Part shown: piece after piece, positions 26,172 to 34,859 of the stretch
How positions within the stretch are numbered: position 1 is the first letter of the stretch
How the letters are laid out: every line of letters starts with the position of its first letter
Origin: Rhizobium gallicum bv. gallicum R602sp
GTDB lineage: Bacteria > Pseudomonadota > Alphaproteobacteria > Rhizobiales > Rhizobiaceae
Direction of reading: 5' to 3'
DNA: 64,000 nucleotides
Assembly: GCF_000816845.1 (NCBI RefSeq)
Contig: NZ_CP006877.1
Location: 2,485,501-2,549,500 of the forward strand
Translations under genes and position numbers: made by a program
The notes under the pieces: model-generated
Seen by the model: only the letters and a program-made list of their open reading frames with translations
Told to the model about the DNA's origin: nothing
Databases searched by the model: none

Positions 26172-26516
26172 TTAGTCGACTGCGGCGATGACGATGAACT
26201 CGACCTTGTACTTCGGTGCGGCGAGCTTGGCCTCGCTGGTGGCGCGTGCCGGCGTGTTCTTCGGGTCGACCCAGGCTTCCCAGGCAGCATTCATTTCCGC
26301 AAAGTAGGAAATGTCGGAGAGATAGATCAGAGTCTGCAGAATCTTCGACTTGCTGGAACCTGCAGCGGCAAGCAGGCGATCGACTTCGGCAAGCGCCGAA
26401 TTGCACTGATCGGTCACACTCTCGCCTTCGCCGACCTGGCCGGCGAGATAGACGGTGTTGCCGTGGATGACCGCGCCGCTCATGCGGGCGCCGACGTCGA
26501 TACGCTTGATGCTCAT
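26172..26516 (-). CDS. RidA family protein
   Basis: A 114-residue protein of the RidA/YjgF/UK114 family, which hydrolyses reactive enamine/imine intermediates or performs related deaminase-type chemistry as a trimer. The family core ends in NTPARATSEAKLAAPKYKVEFIVIAAV. The Arg of PAR would correspond to the substrate carboxylate-binding Arg of RidA. The start at 26516 follows AGGAG. It forms a minus-strand group with the DUF442 protein and the DUF4432 protein, which suggests a small catabolic or detoxifying unit. The exact Rid subfamily cannot be settled by eye. Confidence 0.88.
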   Translation of the reverse strand: MSIKRIDVGARMSGAVIHGNTVYLAGQVGEGESVTDQCNSALAEVDRLLAAAGSSKSKILQTLIYLSDISYFAEMNAAWEAWVDPKNTPARATSEAKLAAPKYKVEFIVIAAVD

Positions 26517-26572
26517 GATGTTCTCCTGAGTTTTATGAAATAAAGGGCACGGCCGAAAGCCGCGCCAAAAGA

Positions 26573-26911
26573 TCAGCCGCGAATATGATGGGTCTTCTGA
26601 TAGATCGCGGTAGAGCGTGCGCCGGAACGGCAATAGCCGAGCATCGGGCGCGGAAATTCGTCGAGTGCGTCGACCATGCCTTGCACGGCTTCTTCCGTCA
26701 CGCCCATCGAGCCGACGGGCACATGCGCGATGTCGAGGCCGAGTTCCTTGGCGCGGACTTCGATCACCGAAAACGGCGTCTGGTCCGGGCTTTCCTGGTC
26801 CGGACGATGGCAGACGATCGACTTGAAGCCCATCGCCTTGATCTGATCGAGATCTTCCAGCGTGATCTGGCCGGATACCGAATATTCGTCGTCGATCTGG
26901 CGGATGTCCAT
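26573..26911 (-). CDS. DUF442 / TIGR01244 sulfurtransferase-phosphatase-like protein
   Basis: A 112-residue protein matching the small DUF442 domain also found in Blh (beta-lactamase-hydrolase-like) proteins. The active-site loop CRSGARS with Cys at residue 94 has the six-residue rhodanese-type geometry. The conserved HRPDQE (35-40) and VPVGSMGVTEE segments are also characteristic. Members act on persulfide or phosphate substrates, and the role here is unknown. The ATG at 26911 gives the standard MDIRQI start. It lies between ridA and the DUF4432 gene on the same strand. Confidence 0.85.
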   Translation of the reverse strand: MDIRQIDDEYSVSGQITLEDLDQIKAMGFKSIVCHRPDQESPDQTPFSVIEVRAKELGLDIAHVPVGSMGVTEEAVQGMVDALDEFPRPMLGYCRSGARSTAIYQKTHHIRG

Positions 26912-26982
26912 CGCGCGTTCCTCCTGATAATCAATGGCAGAAGCTCTACGATGCGGGACCGGAAGCGTCAACAACAGTTCGC

Positions 26983-27819
26983 TCAGAGGAAGGCGAAGCG
27001 AAGCGCATAGCTGCGGCTCTCGCCCGGCTGCAGCATGTTGAACTCGCCTGCTTGAAGCTCGCGACGCGAGACCCAGCGATGCGAAACCGGTTCGATGCCA
27101 AAAACGTCCGCCGGCGTCTTCTGGTTCCGCCAGACCTGCAGGTGCGGCAGCGTATCCGCGCGGAAACGCACGCAAAGCGTCTTTTCGCCCGCGGCTTTCA
27201 TCGGACCGAGCCGGACTTCGGCAAAGCCATCCGTCACGGCCGGGGCCCCGACGCAAAAGAGGCCGCCAAGCTCTTCGCCGAAGGTCCATGGAAAACCACC
27301 GCCTTCGAGCATCTTCCCTTCCAGCCGCGTGCCCGCATCGAGCCATTTTCCGCCGATATTCATGTGGTACATCAAGAAGGTAGGCACCACCTGATCGCTG
27401 GTGTTGACGACCCTGTCGTCAAGCGAGACCTCCCCCGTCGCGCCGTCGATGCGCCAAAGCCGTTCGATCCGCTGCGGCAATCCTTCGACGGTAACGATAT
27501 CGATGTGGGCGCAGCACTCGGCATTGCCGTTTTCGAATTTGGTCCAGACAACCTTGGCCGGATGACCGCAGGCCGAACCGTGCAGCGGGTAGACCTTGCC
27601 ATCCGTCCGCCCCGGGATCGGCTCGCGATGGCGGATATGATCGGGACCGCAGGTGAAGAGAAAGCCTTCGAGCGAGTGGTCGATACGCGGATCGCCGTCG
27701 TCAGGGATGGCGCGCTTCGGCGCGATATCGACGCCGTCGACGATGCATCCGCCGATATCCATCACCGACGTTTCGTCCAGCATCAGGCGCGGCCCCTTGG
27801 CGGCGGCAAATTCGATCAT
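26983..27819 (-). CDS. DUF4432 / aldose 1-epimerase-like protein
   Basis: A 278-residue protein of the galactose-mutarotase-like beta-sandwich superfamily. It shows HRE in a GPDHIRHREP loop, the central HG of PLHGSACGHPAKV, and a terminal MLQPGESRSYALRFAF strand. The DUF4432 group lies near sugar-catabolic genes in many bacteria and probably interconverts anomers or binds a sugar. GGAGG seven bases before the ATG at 27819 decides the start. The frame remains open for 40 further codons upstream without a ribosome binding site. Confidence 0.82.
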   Translation of the reverse strand: MIEFAAAKGPRLMLDETSVMDIGGCIVDGVDIAPKRAIPDDGDPRIDHSLEGFLFTCGPDHIRHREPIPGRTDGKVYPLHGSACGHPAKVVWTKFENGNAECCAHIDIVTVEGLPQRIERLWRIDGATGEVSLDDRVVNTSDQVVPTFLMYHMNIGGKWLDAGTRLEGKMLEGGGFPWTFGEELGGLFCVGAPAVTDGFAEVRLGPMKAAGEKTLCVRFRADTLPHLQVWRNQKTPADVFGIEPVSHRWVSRRELQAGEFNMLQPGESRSYALRFAFL

Positions 27820-28064
27820 TGCAATTCCTCCCGATCTTAAAGCTGCCGTAGGGTTAGGATCCGTCCGCGCATTCGTCAATCGCGGCAAACCTGTTGCGCA
27901 CAACCGGCGATGCGCCATGGAACCCGCTTGCCAAACCAAACGTTTTGCCTCAGGCAGAAAGCACGATAATTTTCATCTTTTGTTTAGTACGAATTCATAA
28001 ATTCCACACTAGCGTCAAAATTCGCAGGTGTGTGTCGGCCAAATCACTGTTCGAGGTGTAAGAC

Positions 28065-29444
28065 GTGAATCGCTTTTTGAAATCGGGGATGTCCCTCGCC
28101 GCTGTCGTGCTGGCCCTTGCCGCTGCCGCACCGGTTGCCGACGCGCAGCAGTACGGCCGCCGCCAGCGCGATGTCGTGATGGTGACGCCTGACGGGGCGA
28201 TCATCGATTACATTCCGCCGGGCGCCGACGTCTATTATTCGCGGGATCGCAACGGCAACCGGGTCCTGCTCGATGGTTACGGCAACGTCGTCGCGACGGA
28301 AATGCGCAGCAGCGGCTATTATCCGCGCCCGCCTGCCCGCGAAGCCCATAACAATGACCCCTACTACCCGGACAACAGCTACGGCAGCACGCGTTATGTG
28401 GAGCGCGGCGCCGTGACCGGCTCGATCCCGCGCGATGCGGAAATCCAGCGCGATCCACTTTACGATCAGCCCTATCCGGATGCCAACGGAGAAAGCTACC
28501 CGCAGAACGAGGACTATGCGTCGATCGAACCGGACCAGCCGTTCCCCGGCGACATGCAACCGGGGCCGCCCTCAGAACCGGTCATCACGCTCAAGGGAAA
28601 ATCGAAGCCTGAGATCGTCGCCATCCAGGTCTTCCTCGACCGCGCGGGCGTTTCTCCGGGCGTCATCGATGGCCACATGGGGTCCAACGTCACCAAGGCG
28701 ATCTATGCCTATGAGCAGATGACCGGCGAAAAGCTCGACCCCAACAATACCGAAGCGATCCTCGAGCAGTTGCGCCTGTCGGGCGGCTTACCCGTCACCA
28801 GCTACACAATCACGCCGGCAGATGCCGCCGGGCCTTATGTGGCCGCGATTCCGGAAGACTATTCGCAAAAGGCGCTTCTGCCTTCGATGGCCTACACCTC
28901 GACGACCGAAATGCTTGCAGAGCGCTTCCACATGGACGAAGCCTTCCTCAGGGAGATGAATCCGGGCGCGGACTTCACTGTGCCCGGCACGATCATCAAG
29001 GTCGTCAATGCCGGCCAAGCCAAGACCGGCACCGTCGCGAAGATTCTCGCGGACAAGGCCAAGAAGCAGGTCTTCGCCTATGACGCTGCTGGCAATCTCG
29101 TCGCCGCCTATCCCGCCTCGATCGGCTCCAGCGATACCCCTTCGCCCTCCGGCCTCGTCAACGTGGAACGCGTCGCTCTGAACCCCGGCTATACCTACAA
29201 CCCGAAGATCAACTTCCAGCAGGGCGCAAACGATCGCATCCTGAATATCCCGCCCGGCCCGAACGGTCCCGTCGGCACGGTCTGGATCGCCCTTTCGAGG
29301 CCGACCTACGGCATTCACGGCACGCCGGAACCATCCAAGATCGGCCGCACCCAGAGCCACGGATGCATCCGTCTGACGAACTGGGATGCCACGGAGCTCG
29401 CCAAGATGGTGAAGCCTGGCGTGACGGTCGAGTTCGTCGATTGA
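28065..29444 (+). CDS. L,D-transpeptidase (YkuD) with peptidoglycan-binding domain
   Basis: A 459-residue exported enzyme. A GTG start with GAGGTG upstream yields a signal peptide cleaved near ADA at residues 24-26. A Tyr/Pro-rich low-complexity region (about 30-165) leads to a PG_binding_1 domain at about 180-235. A YkuD catalytic domain follows at about 325-459 with HGTPEPSKIGRTQSHGCIR, in which the His and Cys are catalytic. It makes meso-DAP 3-3 cross-links or attaches proteins to peptidoglycan in the periplasm. Rhizobiales rely on such enzymes for polar growth. The 245 bases upstream are divergent promoter region. Confidence 0.93.
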   Translation: MNRFLKSGMSLAAVVLALAAAAPVADAQQYGRRQRDVVMVTPDGAIIDYIPPGADVYYSRDRNGNRVLLDGYGNVVATEMRSSGYYPRPPAREAHNNDPYYPDNSYGSTRYVERGAVTGSIPRDAEIQRDPLYDQPYPDANGESYPQNEDYASIEPDQPFPGDMQPGPPSEPVITLKGKSKPEIVAIQVFLDRAGVSPGVIDGHMGSNVTKAIYAYEQMTGEKLDPNNTEAILEQLRLSGGLPVTSYTITPADAAGPYVAAIPEDYSQKALLPSMAYTSTTEMLAERFHMDEAFLREMNPGADFTVPGTIIKVVNAGQAKTGTVAKILADKAKKQVFAYDAAGNLVAAYPASIGSSDTPSPSGLVNVERVALNPGYTYNPKINFQQGANDRILNIPPGPNGPVGTVWIALSRPTYGIHGTPEPSKIGRTQSHGCIRLTNWDATELAKMVKPGVTVEFVD

Positions 29445-29451
29445 GCGCTCT

Positions 29452-29580
29452 GCCCTCATCGGCCTGCCGGCACCTTTTCCATTTTGATGGGGAGAAGGCA
29501 GATGCCGCGTCTTTTCCGTTTCTCTTGGCCATTTCGCAAGCAGTCCCTCGCCCCGTTCACCCGGGGAGATAGGGTGAGCG
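29452..29580. repeat. RIME-like rhizobial intergenic mosaic element, copy 1 (degenerate)
   Basis: The block starts GCCCTCATCGGCCTGCCGGCACC, keeps GGGGAGAAGGCAGATGCCG in its middle and ends GGGGAGATAGGGTGAGCG. The ends correspond to those of the copies at 33191-33318 and 49801-49935. The two-palindrome layout and length near 130 bp match the RIME1 family known from Rhizobium. This copy is the most decayed of the three. It fills the gap between the L,D-transpeptidase gene and the parA terminator. Confidence 0.7.
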
Positions 29581-29610
29581 CGTCCGCCAGGACACAATTT
29601 GAGCCGAGCC

Positions 29611-29643
29611 AAAATAAAAAGACCGCCGGATCGCTCCGGCGGT
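29611..29643 (-). terminator. Intrinsic terminator of parA
   Basis: On the minus strand ACCGCCGGA-GCGA-TCCGGCGGT forms a 9-bp perfect hairpin followed by CTTTTTATTTT, 21 bases after the parA stop. The A-rich side also makes it usable in the other direction only weakly. Confidence 0.9.
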
Positions 29644-29664
29644 TGGTTCAAATGATCCAAAAAT

Positions 29665-30378
29665 TCAAGCCGCCGAGCGGATCAGCGGTCCGGTTGCCCG
29701 GGCGCAAGCAGGAAGCTTGACCGGCACCTTGCGAATGATTTCCTCGGCAAAACAGAGCGCATTCTCGCAGGCCTTCTCCAGATTGGAAACCCGCATCGGG
29801 TCCATATCGTGCAGCGTGCCGCCGCAATCGAAGATGTCGCGGAATGCCGCACGCTCGATGATCGCCGTATCGAGGACCGGAACGTTCCGCTCGTTGAGCA
29901 GCGCCTTGACGAGTTGCAGTGCACGGGTGGTCACCATTGAATTGACACGGGTAAGCACCACCGAATGGCCAATGTTGATGCCCGCCTTCTCATCCAGATA
30001 CTGCAGCAATTCCAGCACCTGCGCCCCGCCGCGCGCATCCATGGCACAGCCCTGGATCGGGATCAGCACATGGTCGGAGAGGCCGATTGCGGTGGCCAGC
30101 AGCGGATTGCGGGCGCCCGGCAGATCGATGATAAAGTAGTCCGTGGAATGCTTGTTCTCGCTGATGTGCTGCGGAAGCGAGGCGGACGTCACGAAGTCGA
30201 TGACCTGAATATTCGCCACATGGCCGGAAATCTCGTGCCAGCGGGAAATCCAGTGCTGAGGGTCGGCATCGAGAATGGTGATGCGGTAACCTTTGCGGGC
30301 AAGTTCCGTCGCGAGCAGAAGGACGGCCGTGGTCTTGCCTGCCCCGCCCTTGGTGTTTGCAAATGTGATGACTGGCAT
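29665..30378 (-). CDS. Orphan ParA/MinD-type ATPase
   Basis: A 237-residue ATPase with the deviant Walker A KGGAGKTT at residues 10-17, the Walker A' DADPQHWISRWHE and the Walker B-like YFIIDLPGA. The signature Lys (K10) marks the ParA/MinD/VirC1 group that dimerises on ATP and binds DNA or membrane. Size and the DADxxxxxxRW block are similar to VirC1 and to orphan ParA proteins. There is no ParB gene and no parS site nearby, so it is not the chromosome-partition ParA. It is flanked by terminators on both sides and is monocistronic. Two TTAACC motifs lie 70-100 bases upstream. Confidence 0.88.
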   Translation of the reverse strand: MPVITFANTKGGAGKTTAVLLLATELARKGYRITILDADPQHWISRWHEISGHVANIQVIDFVTSASLPQHISENKHSTDYFIIDLPGARNPLLATAIGLSDHVLIPIQGCAMDARGGAQVLELLQYLDEKAGINIGHSVVLTRVNSMVTTRALQLVKALLNERNVPVLDTAIIERAAFRDIFDCGGTLHDMDPMRVSNLEKACENALCFAEEIIRKVPVKLPACARATGPLIRSAA

Positions 30379-30447
30379 GTTCGATCCTCGAAGGGAAATA
30401 TCGCGAGCCGGATATCGCTCTCTAGCGCACTTTCGGGTTCATCGTGC

Positions 30448-30477
30448 GGTTAACGTATCCTTTCTGATGATGGTTAA
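30448..30477 (-). promoter_or_regulatory. Paired TTAACC motifs upstream of parA (possible CtrA half-sites)
   Basis: On the minus strand TTAACCAT at 30470-30477 and TTAACC at 30448-30453 lie 24 bases apart, 70-100 bases before the parA start. TTAACCAT is an accepted CtrA half-site in alphaproteobacteria. The proposal is speculative, as only half-sites are present. Confidence 0.35.
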
Positions 30478-30550
30478 CAAAATCCAAACAAACGCGCCGA
30501 AATTGCAGCCCGCATTTTTCACATCCCTAAAAGTTGGGATGCCGGAAAAC

Positions 30551-30582
30551 GAAAAAGCCCGGAAAGCTTGGGCTTTCCGGGC
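30551..30582. terminator. Bidirectional terminator of the alcohol dehydrogenase operon
   Basis: GCCCGGAAAGC and GCTTTCCGGGC form an 11-bp perfect stem with a 4-base loop. On the minus strand it is followed by TTTTTC, 26 bases after the iron alcohol dehydrogenase stop. Confidence 0.92.
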
Positions 30583-30608
30583 AAGTTTTGACGGTCCGCC
30601 TTATGTGA

Positions 30609-31763
30609 TCAGAAGCAGTCTTTGAAAAGCGTCTTGGTATTTTCGAGCGTCATCGGGACGGGATTGCCGCCCGCGCTCGGGTCTTCGATTGCCATCGCCG
30701 AGAGCGCGTCGATCCGGTCCGGTGCGATTCCCATGGCCGAAAGGCTTTCCGGAACCCCGAGTTCAAAGCGAAGCTTCAGCACGTAATCATAGAAACCGTC
30801 GAAGCCGCCGGAGATGCCGAGATAGGCCGCAGCGCGTGCGATCTTCTCTTCGATCGCTGCGCGGTTGAACCGCAGCACCGCCGGCATCACGACGGCATTG
30901 GTCATGCCGTGATGCGTGTTGTAGACGGCGCCGATCGGATGCGACAGCGCATGGATGGCGCCGAGGCCTTTCTGGAAGGCGACAGCGCCCATGGCGGCAG
31001 CCGCCATCATGTTGGCGCGGGCTTCGAGGTCGGTCCCTTCCTTGTAGGCACGTGGCAGGAATTCCTTGACGAGGCGCATGCCTTCCAGCGCGATACCGGC
31101 AGACATCGGATGATAGAAGGGTGAGGAATAGGCTTCCAGGCAATGCGCAAAAGCATCCATGCCGGTCCCGGCGGTGATGATCTTCGGCATGCCGACGGTC
31201 AGCTCCGGATCGGCGATGACGACGCCCGGCAGGAACTTTGGATGGAAGATGATCTTCTTCACATGCGTTGTGGAATTGGTGATGACGCTGGCGCGGCCGA
31301 CTTCCGAGCCAGTGCCGGCCGTTGTTGGCACTGCAACGATCGGCGCAATGCCCTCGACGCTCGCACGCGTCCACCAGTCTCCAATATCCTCGAAATCCCA
31401 GACCGGACGCGTCTGGCCGGCCATGAAGGCGACGCACTTGCCGAGATCGAGGCCCGAACCGCCACCGAAGGCGACGACGCCGTCATGGCCGCCGTCCTTG
31501 AAAGCCTTCACGCCGGCATCGAGGTTCTTCTCGTTCGGATTCGGATCGACGTCTGCAAAGATCGCGCGGCCGAGGCCTGCATCTTCCAGGATGTCGAGCG
31601 CATTCTTGGTAATCGCCATAGAGGCCAGGCCGCGATCGGTAACCAGCAGCGGCTTCTTCATGCCAAGGCTCTTGCAGGCGTCCGCCAGCTCCTTGATGCG
31701 GCCGCGGCCGAGCTTGACGGCAGTCGGATAGCTCCAGTTGGCTGTTATATTGCTGCTGCTCAT
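30609..31763 (-). CDS. Iron-containing alcohol dehydrogenase
   Basis: A 384-residue group III alcohol dehydrogenase. The NAD-binding GGGSGLDLGK, the PTTAGTGSEVGR block and the metal-binding GMDAFAHCLEAY and AIHALSHPIGAVYNTHHG regions with their histidines are intact. It oxidises a primary alcohol to an aldehyde in the cytoplasm. The ATG at 31763 overlaps the aldehyde dehydrogenase stop by four bases, so the two are translationally coupled and probably channel an aldehyde. Position in a set with a gamma-glutamyl ligase suggests that the alcohol is a gamma-glutamylated amino alcohol. That is inference only. Confidence 0.93.
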   Translation of the reverse strand: MSSSNITANWSYPTAVKLGRGRIKELADACKSLGMKKPLLVTDRGLASMAITKNALDILEDAGLGRAIFADVDPNPNEKNLDAGVKAFKDGGHDGVVAFGGGSGLDLGKCVAFMAGQTRPVWDFEDIGDWWTRASVEGIAPIVAVPTTAGTGSEVGRASVITNSTTHVKKIIFHPKFLPGVVIADPELTVGMPKIITAGTGMDAFAHCLEAYSSPFYHPMSAGIALEGMRLVKEFLPRAYKEGTDLEARANMMAAAAMGAVAFQKGLGAIHALSHPIGAVYNTHHGMTNAVVMPAVLRFNRAAIEEKIARAAAYLGISGGFDGFYDYVLKLRFELGVPESLSAMGIAPDRIDALSAMAIEDPSAGGNPVPMTLENTKTLFKDCF

Positions 31764-33145
31764 GCTGTGACTTTCTTGAGGTGATAAGATTTTGGGCGCG
31801 TCAGATTGTGGAAGCCGATGATCGACAGCGAGCCGCCGCGGCCGGTTTCCTTGACGCCGGTCCAGCAAAGCGCCGGATCGAGGTAATCGGCACGGTTCAT
31901 GAAGACTGTGCCGGTTTCGATTTCGCGGCCGATCCGTCCTGCCCTGTCCGGGTCCTTCGTCCAGAGCGAAGCCGTCAGCCCGTACTGGCTGTCGTTCATC
32001 AGCGCGATCGCTTCGGCATCGTTCTTGACCTTCATGATGCCGACGGCCGGGCCGAAGGTTTCTTCGCGCATGAAGGCCATCGAGTGATCGACATCGACCA
32101 GAATCTGCGGCGCGAGATAGGCTCCGCCGTCATCTTGCGGGAAGAGCTTCGGATCGATTAGCGTCCTCGCACCCTTCGAGACGGCATCGGAGATCTGCTC
32201 GCGCACGACCTTGGCGAAACGCTTGTTGGCCATCGGACCGAGCGAGGTTTCCGGATCAAGCGGATTTCCGAGTTTGTAATTGGAAACCCAGGCGACCGAC
32301 TTCTCGACGAAGCTGTCATAGAGCGTTTCGTGCACATAGATGCGCTCGATGCCGCAGCAGCATTGGCCGGAATTGTAGGTCGCGCCATCCATCAACGTAT
32401 CGACGGCCGCGTCGAGATCGGCGTCTTCCATGACGTAGCCCGGATCCTTGCCGCCGAGCTCGAGGCCGAGGCCCGTAAAGGTGCCGGCTGCAGCCCGCTC
32501 CATAACACGCCCGCCTTCGACCGAACCCGTGAAGTTGATGAAATTGAAGCTTCCTGCCGCAATCAGCGCCGAGGTCGTTTCGTGATCGAGGAACACGTTC
32601 TGGAAGACATCCTCCGGAACGCCTGCCTCGACAAAAGCCTGAACCAGCCGCTCGCCCACCAGCAGCGTCTGCGACGCATGTTTCAGGATAACGGTATTGC
32701 CTGCCATCAGCGCCGGAGCGATGGTGTTGATCGCCGTCATATAAGGGTAGTTCCACGGGGCGATCACGAACACGACGCCATGCGCTTCACGCTCGATACG
32801 GCGCTCGAACTTGTCGCTCTCTTCGACAACAAGGGGCGCCAGCGCGTCGGCAGCGATCGACGCGACATAGTTGGAACGCTCGTTGAAGCCCCGATATTCG
32901 CCGCCATACTTGACCGGCCGACCCATCTGCCAGGCGAGCTCCGGCACGACGAGATCGGACATCTCGTTGAGCCGCGTAACGCCTTTGAGCACAAGCTGCA
33001 CGCGCTCCTCCAGCGGCCGCTTCGCCCAGGCCGTCTGCGCCTTGCGGGCACGGGCGACAACGTCCTTGGCCGCCTCTAGCGAGAGCGCTGAGCGCTCTGC
33101 GTAAACCGATCCGTCGACCGGCGAAATGCATTGGATCATAGTCAT
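31760..33145 (-). CDS. Aldehyde dehydrogenase
   Basis: A 461-residue NAD(P)-dependent aldehyde dehydrogenase. The cofactor region VIAPWNYPYMTAINTIAPALMAGN, the general base Glu in LELGGKDPG and the nucleophilic Cys in NSGQCCCGIERI are all present, as is EETFGP. Three consecutive cysteines stand at the active site where one or two are usual. The start at 33145 has AGGA upstream, and the frame continues 51 codons into a RIME repeat without support. It is coupled to the iron alcohol dehydrogenase and preceded, after a repeat of about 130 bases, by the gamma-glutamyl ligase. Confidence 0.94.
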   Translation of the reverse strand: MTMIQCISPVDGSVYAERSALSLEAAKDVVARARKAQTAWAKRPLEERVQLVLKGVTRLNEMSDLVVPELAWQMGRPVKYGGEYRGFNERSNYVASIAADALAPLVVEESDKFERRIEREAHGVVFVIAPWNYPYMTAINTIAPALMAGNTVILKHASQTLLVGERLVQAFVEAGVPEDVFQNVFLDHETTSALIAAGSFNFINFTGSVEGGRVMERAAAGTFTGLGLELGGKDPGYVMEDADLDAAVDTLMDGATYNSGQCCCGIERIYVHETLYDSFVEKSVAWVSNYKLGNPLDPETSLGPMANKRFAKVVREQISDAVSKGARTLIDPKLFPQDDGGAYLAPQILVDVDHSMAFMREETFGPAVGIMKVKNDAEAIALMNDSQYGLTASLWTKDPDRAGRIGREIETGTVFMNRADYLDPALCWTGVKETGRGGSLSIIGFHNLTRPKSYHLKKVTA

Positions 33146-33190
33146 GATCGAATCCTGCCTTTTTATTCCACAAATCTCTTCGGGCACCAG

Positions 33191-33318
33191 CCCCTCATCC
33201 GCCGGCCGACACCTCTCCCCGCAAGCGGGCGAAGGAAGTATGCCGCACCGGTCTCGCCAATCGCAACGCCCCTTAGGGCAAGTCCCCTCGCCCCTCAAAG
33301 CGGGTCAGGGTGAGGGCA
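33191..33318. repeat. RIME-like repeat, copy 2, inside the amino-alcohol gene set
   Basis: The element begins CCCCTCATCCGCCGGCCGAC, contains the palindrome CTCTCCCCGCAAGCGGGCGAAGG and ends CAGGGTGAGGGC. It has the same ends as the copies at 29452 and 49801. It sits between the gamma-glutamyl ligase and aldehyde dehydrogenase genes, so any transcript crossing it would fold strongly here. Confidence 0.78.
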
Positions 33319-33342
33319 AGCAACGACCGGCCGCAAAATGCC

Positions 33343-34713
33343 TTACGCCCTTTCAAAGCCTCTCGCCACTTCCCAATCCGTCACGCGGCGGTCGTATTCC
33401 TCCTGCTCCCATTCGGCAGCGCGGGTGTAGTGGTCGATGACGTCGTTGCCGAAAGCCTTCCGCAGCATTTTCGATTCCGTCATTGCGACCGTCGCGGCGC
33501 GAAGCGTGTGCGGAATCTCGCGGATATCGCGCGCACCATAGGCGTCGCCGACGAATGGCGATTCGAGTTCGAGCCTGTCCTCGATCCCCTCGATGCCAGC
33601 CGCCAGCAGTGCTGCAAAGGCGAGATAGGGATTGAGGTCCGAACCGCCGACGCGGCATTCGATCCGGATCGCCTTAGTGTCGTCGCCGCACAGGCGGTAG
33701 CCGGCGGTGCGGTTGTCCTTGCTCCAGATCGCCTTCGTCGGCGCGAAGGTGCCGGCCATGAAGCGCTTGTAGGAATTGATATAGGGCGCCAGGAAATAGG
33801 TGATCTCGCTGGCGTGGGCGAGAAGGCCGGCCACGTAGTTCCGCATCAACGGCGACATGCCGTATGTACCCTTTTCATCGAAGAACAGCGGCGTCTTGCC
33901 GTCGGCGCTCCAGAGCGACTGATGGATATGAGAGGAGCTGCCGGCCGAGGTGTAGTTCCATTTGGCGAGGAAGGTGATCGCCTTGCCCTTCGACCAGGCG
34001 ATTTCCTTGCAGCCGTTCTTGATGATGGCGTGCCGGTCAGCCATCGTCAGCGCGTCGGCGTAGCGCACATTGATTTCCTCCTGCCCCGCCGAAGCCTCAC
34101 CCTTGGAATTCTCGACCGGAATGCCCGCACCCTGCAAACCGGTACGGATCGCCCGCATCACCTCCTCTTCCTTGGTCGTCTGGAAGATGTGGTAGTCCTC
34201 GTTGTAGGCGCTGGCGAGCTTGAGATTGCGGTAGCCGGCGGCATGGGCAGCCTCATAGGTCTGGTCGAAGAGGAAGAATTCGAGCTCGGATGCCATGAAG
34301 GCCTTCATGCCCATGTCTTCGAGACGCTTGACCTGCCTCTTCAGGATGGCGCGCGGCGAATGCGGCACCTCTTCGTGCGTGTGATGGTCAAGCAGATCGC
34401 AAAGGACCAGTGCCGTTCCTTCGAGCCAGGGAATGCGGCGCAGCGTCGAAAGGTCCGGTTTCATCGTGTAGTCCCCGTAACCCTTCTCCCAGCTCGTCGC
34501 CTTGTAGCCGGAGACGGTTTCCATCTCCATGTCGGTCGCGACCAGATAGTTGCAGCTATGCGTTTCCTTCCAGGCGCTTTCGAGGAAATATTCCGCCTGG
34601 AAGCGCTTGCCCATCAAGCGACCCTGCATGTCCACCTGGCATGCGAGAACGGTATCGATGCGCCCTTCGGCCACGTCCTTCTTGAGATCATCGAAAGTAT
34701 AGCTGTTGCTCAT
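33343..34713 (-). CDS. Glutamine synthetase-like gamma-glutamyl-amine ligase (PuuA type)
   Basis: A 456-residue member of the glutamine synthetase fold without the usual GlnA adenylylation tail. The MASELEFFLF, GQEEINVRYADAL, SAGSSSHIHQSLW and NRTAGYRLCGDDTKAIRIECRVGGSDLNPYLA blocks carry the metal, glutamate and ATP contacts. Best family match by eye is gamma-glutamylputrescine synthetase (PuuA) and related IpuC-type gamma-glutamide synthetases. These join glutamate to an amine using ATP. The genomic partners here are an alcohol dehydrogenase and aldehyde dehydrogenase and not a PuuB amine oxidase, so the amine probably carries a hydroxyl. GGCGGA six bases upstream favours the second of two adjacent ATGs. 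Confidence 0.88.
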   Translation of the reverse strand: MSNSYTFDDLKKDVAEGRIDTVLACQVDMQGRLMGKRFQAEYFLESAWKETHSCNYLVATDMEMETVSGYKATSWEKGYGDYTMKPDLSTLRRIPWLEGTALVLCDLLDHHTHEEVPHSPRAILKRQVKRLEDMGMKAFMASELEFFLFDQTYEAAHAAGYRNLKLASAYNEDYHIFQTTKEEEVMRAIRTGLQGAGIPVENSKGEASAGQEEINVRYADALTMADRHAIIKNGCKEIAWSKGKAITFLAKWNYTSAGSSSHIHQSLWSADGKTPLFFDEKGTYGMSPLMRNYVAGLLAHASEITYFLAPYINSYKRFMAGTFAPTKAIWSKDNRTAGYRLCGDDTKAIRIECRVGGSDLNPYLAFAALLAAGIEGIEDRLELESPFVGDAYGARDIREIPHTLRAATVAMTESKMLRKAFGNDVIDHYTRAAEWEQEEYDRRVTDWEVARGFERA

Positions 34714-34859
34714 CATTTATCCGCCTGAAATCTGGGTTGTAACTCGGGGCAATGAAACGGCATGCAGCGGCCGCCATGACCGACCAGATGCCTTTTCGTT
34801 GAACCGGTGATGGGGCCGCGCGAACGGCGGCCCCGCCATTTGAGGGAAGCTCGGTTTTC

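Noticed and set aside
29665..30378. Calling this the chromosomal partition ParA or a plasmid RepA
   Set aside because: No ParB/RepB, parS or replication genes are near, and the protein is of the short orphan type.
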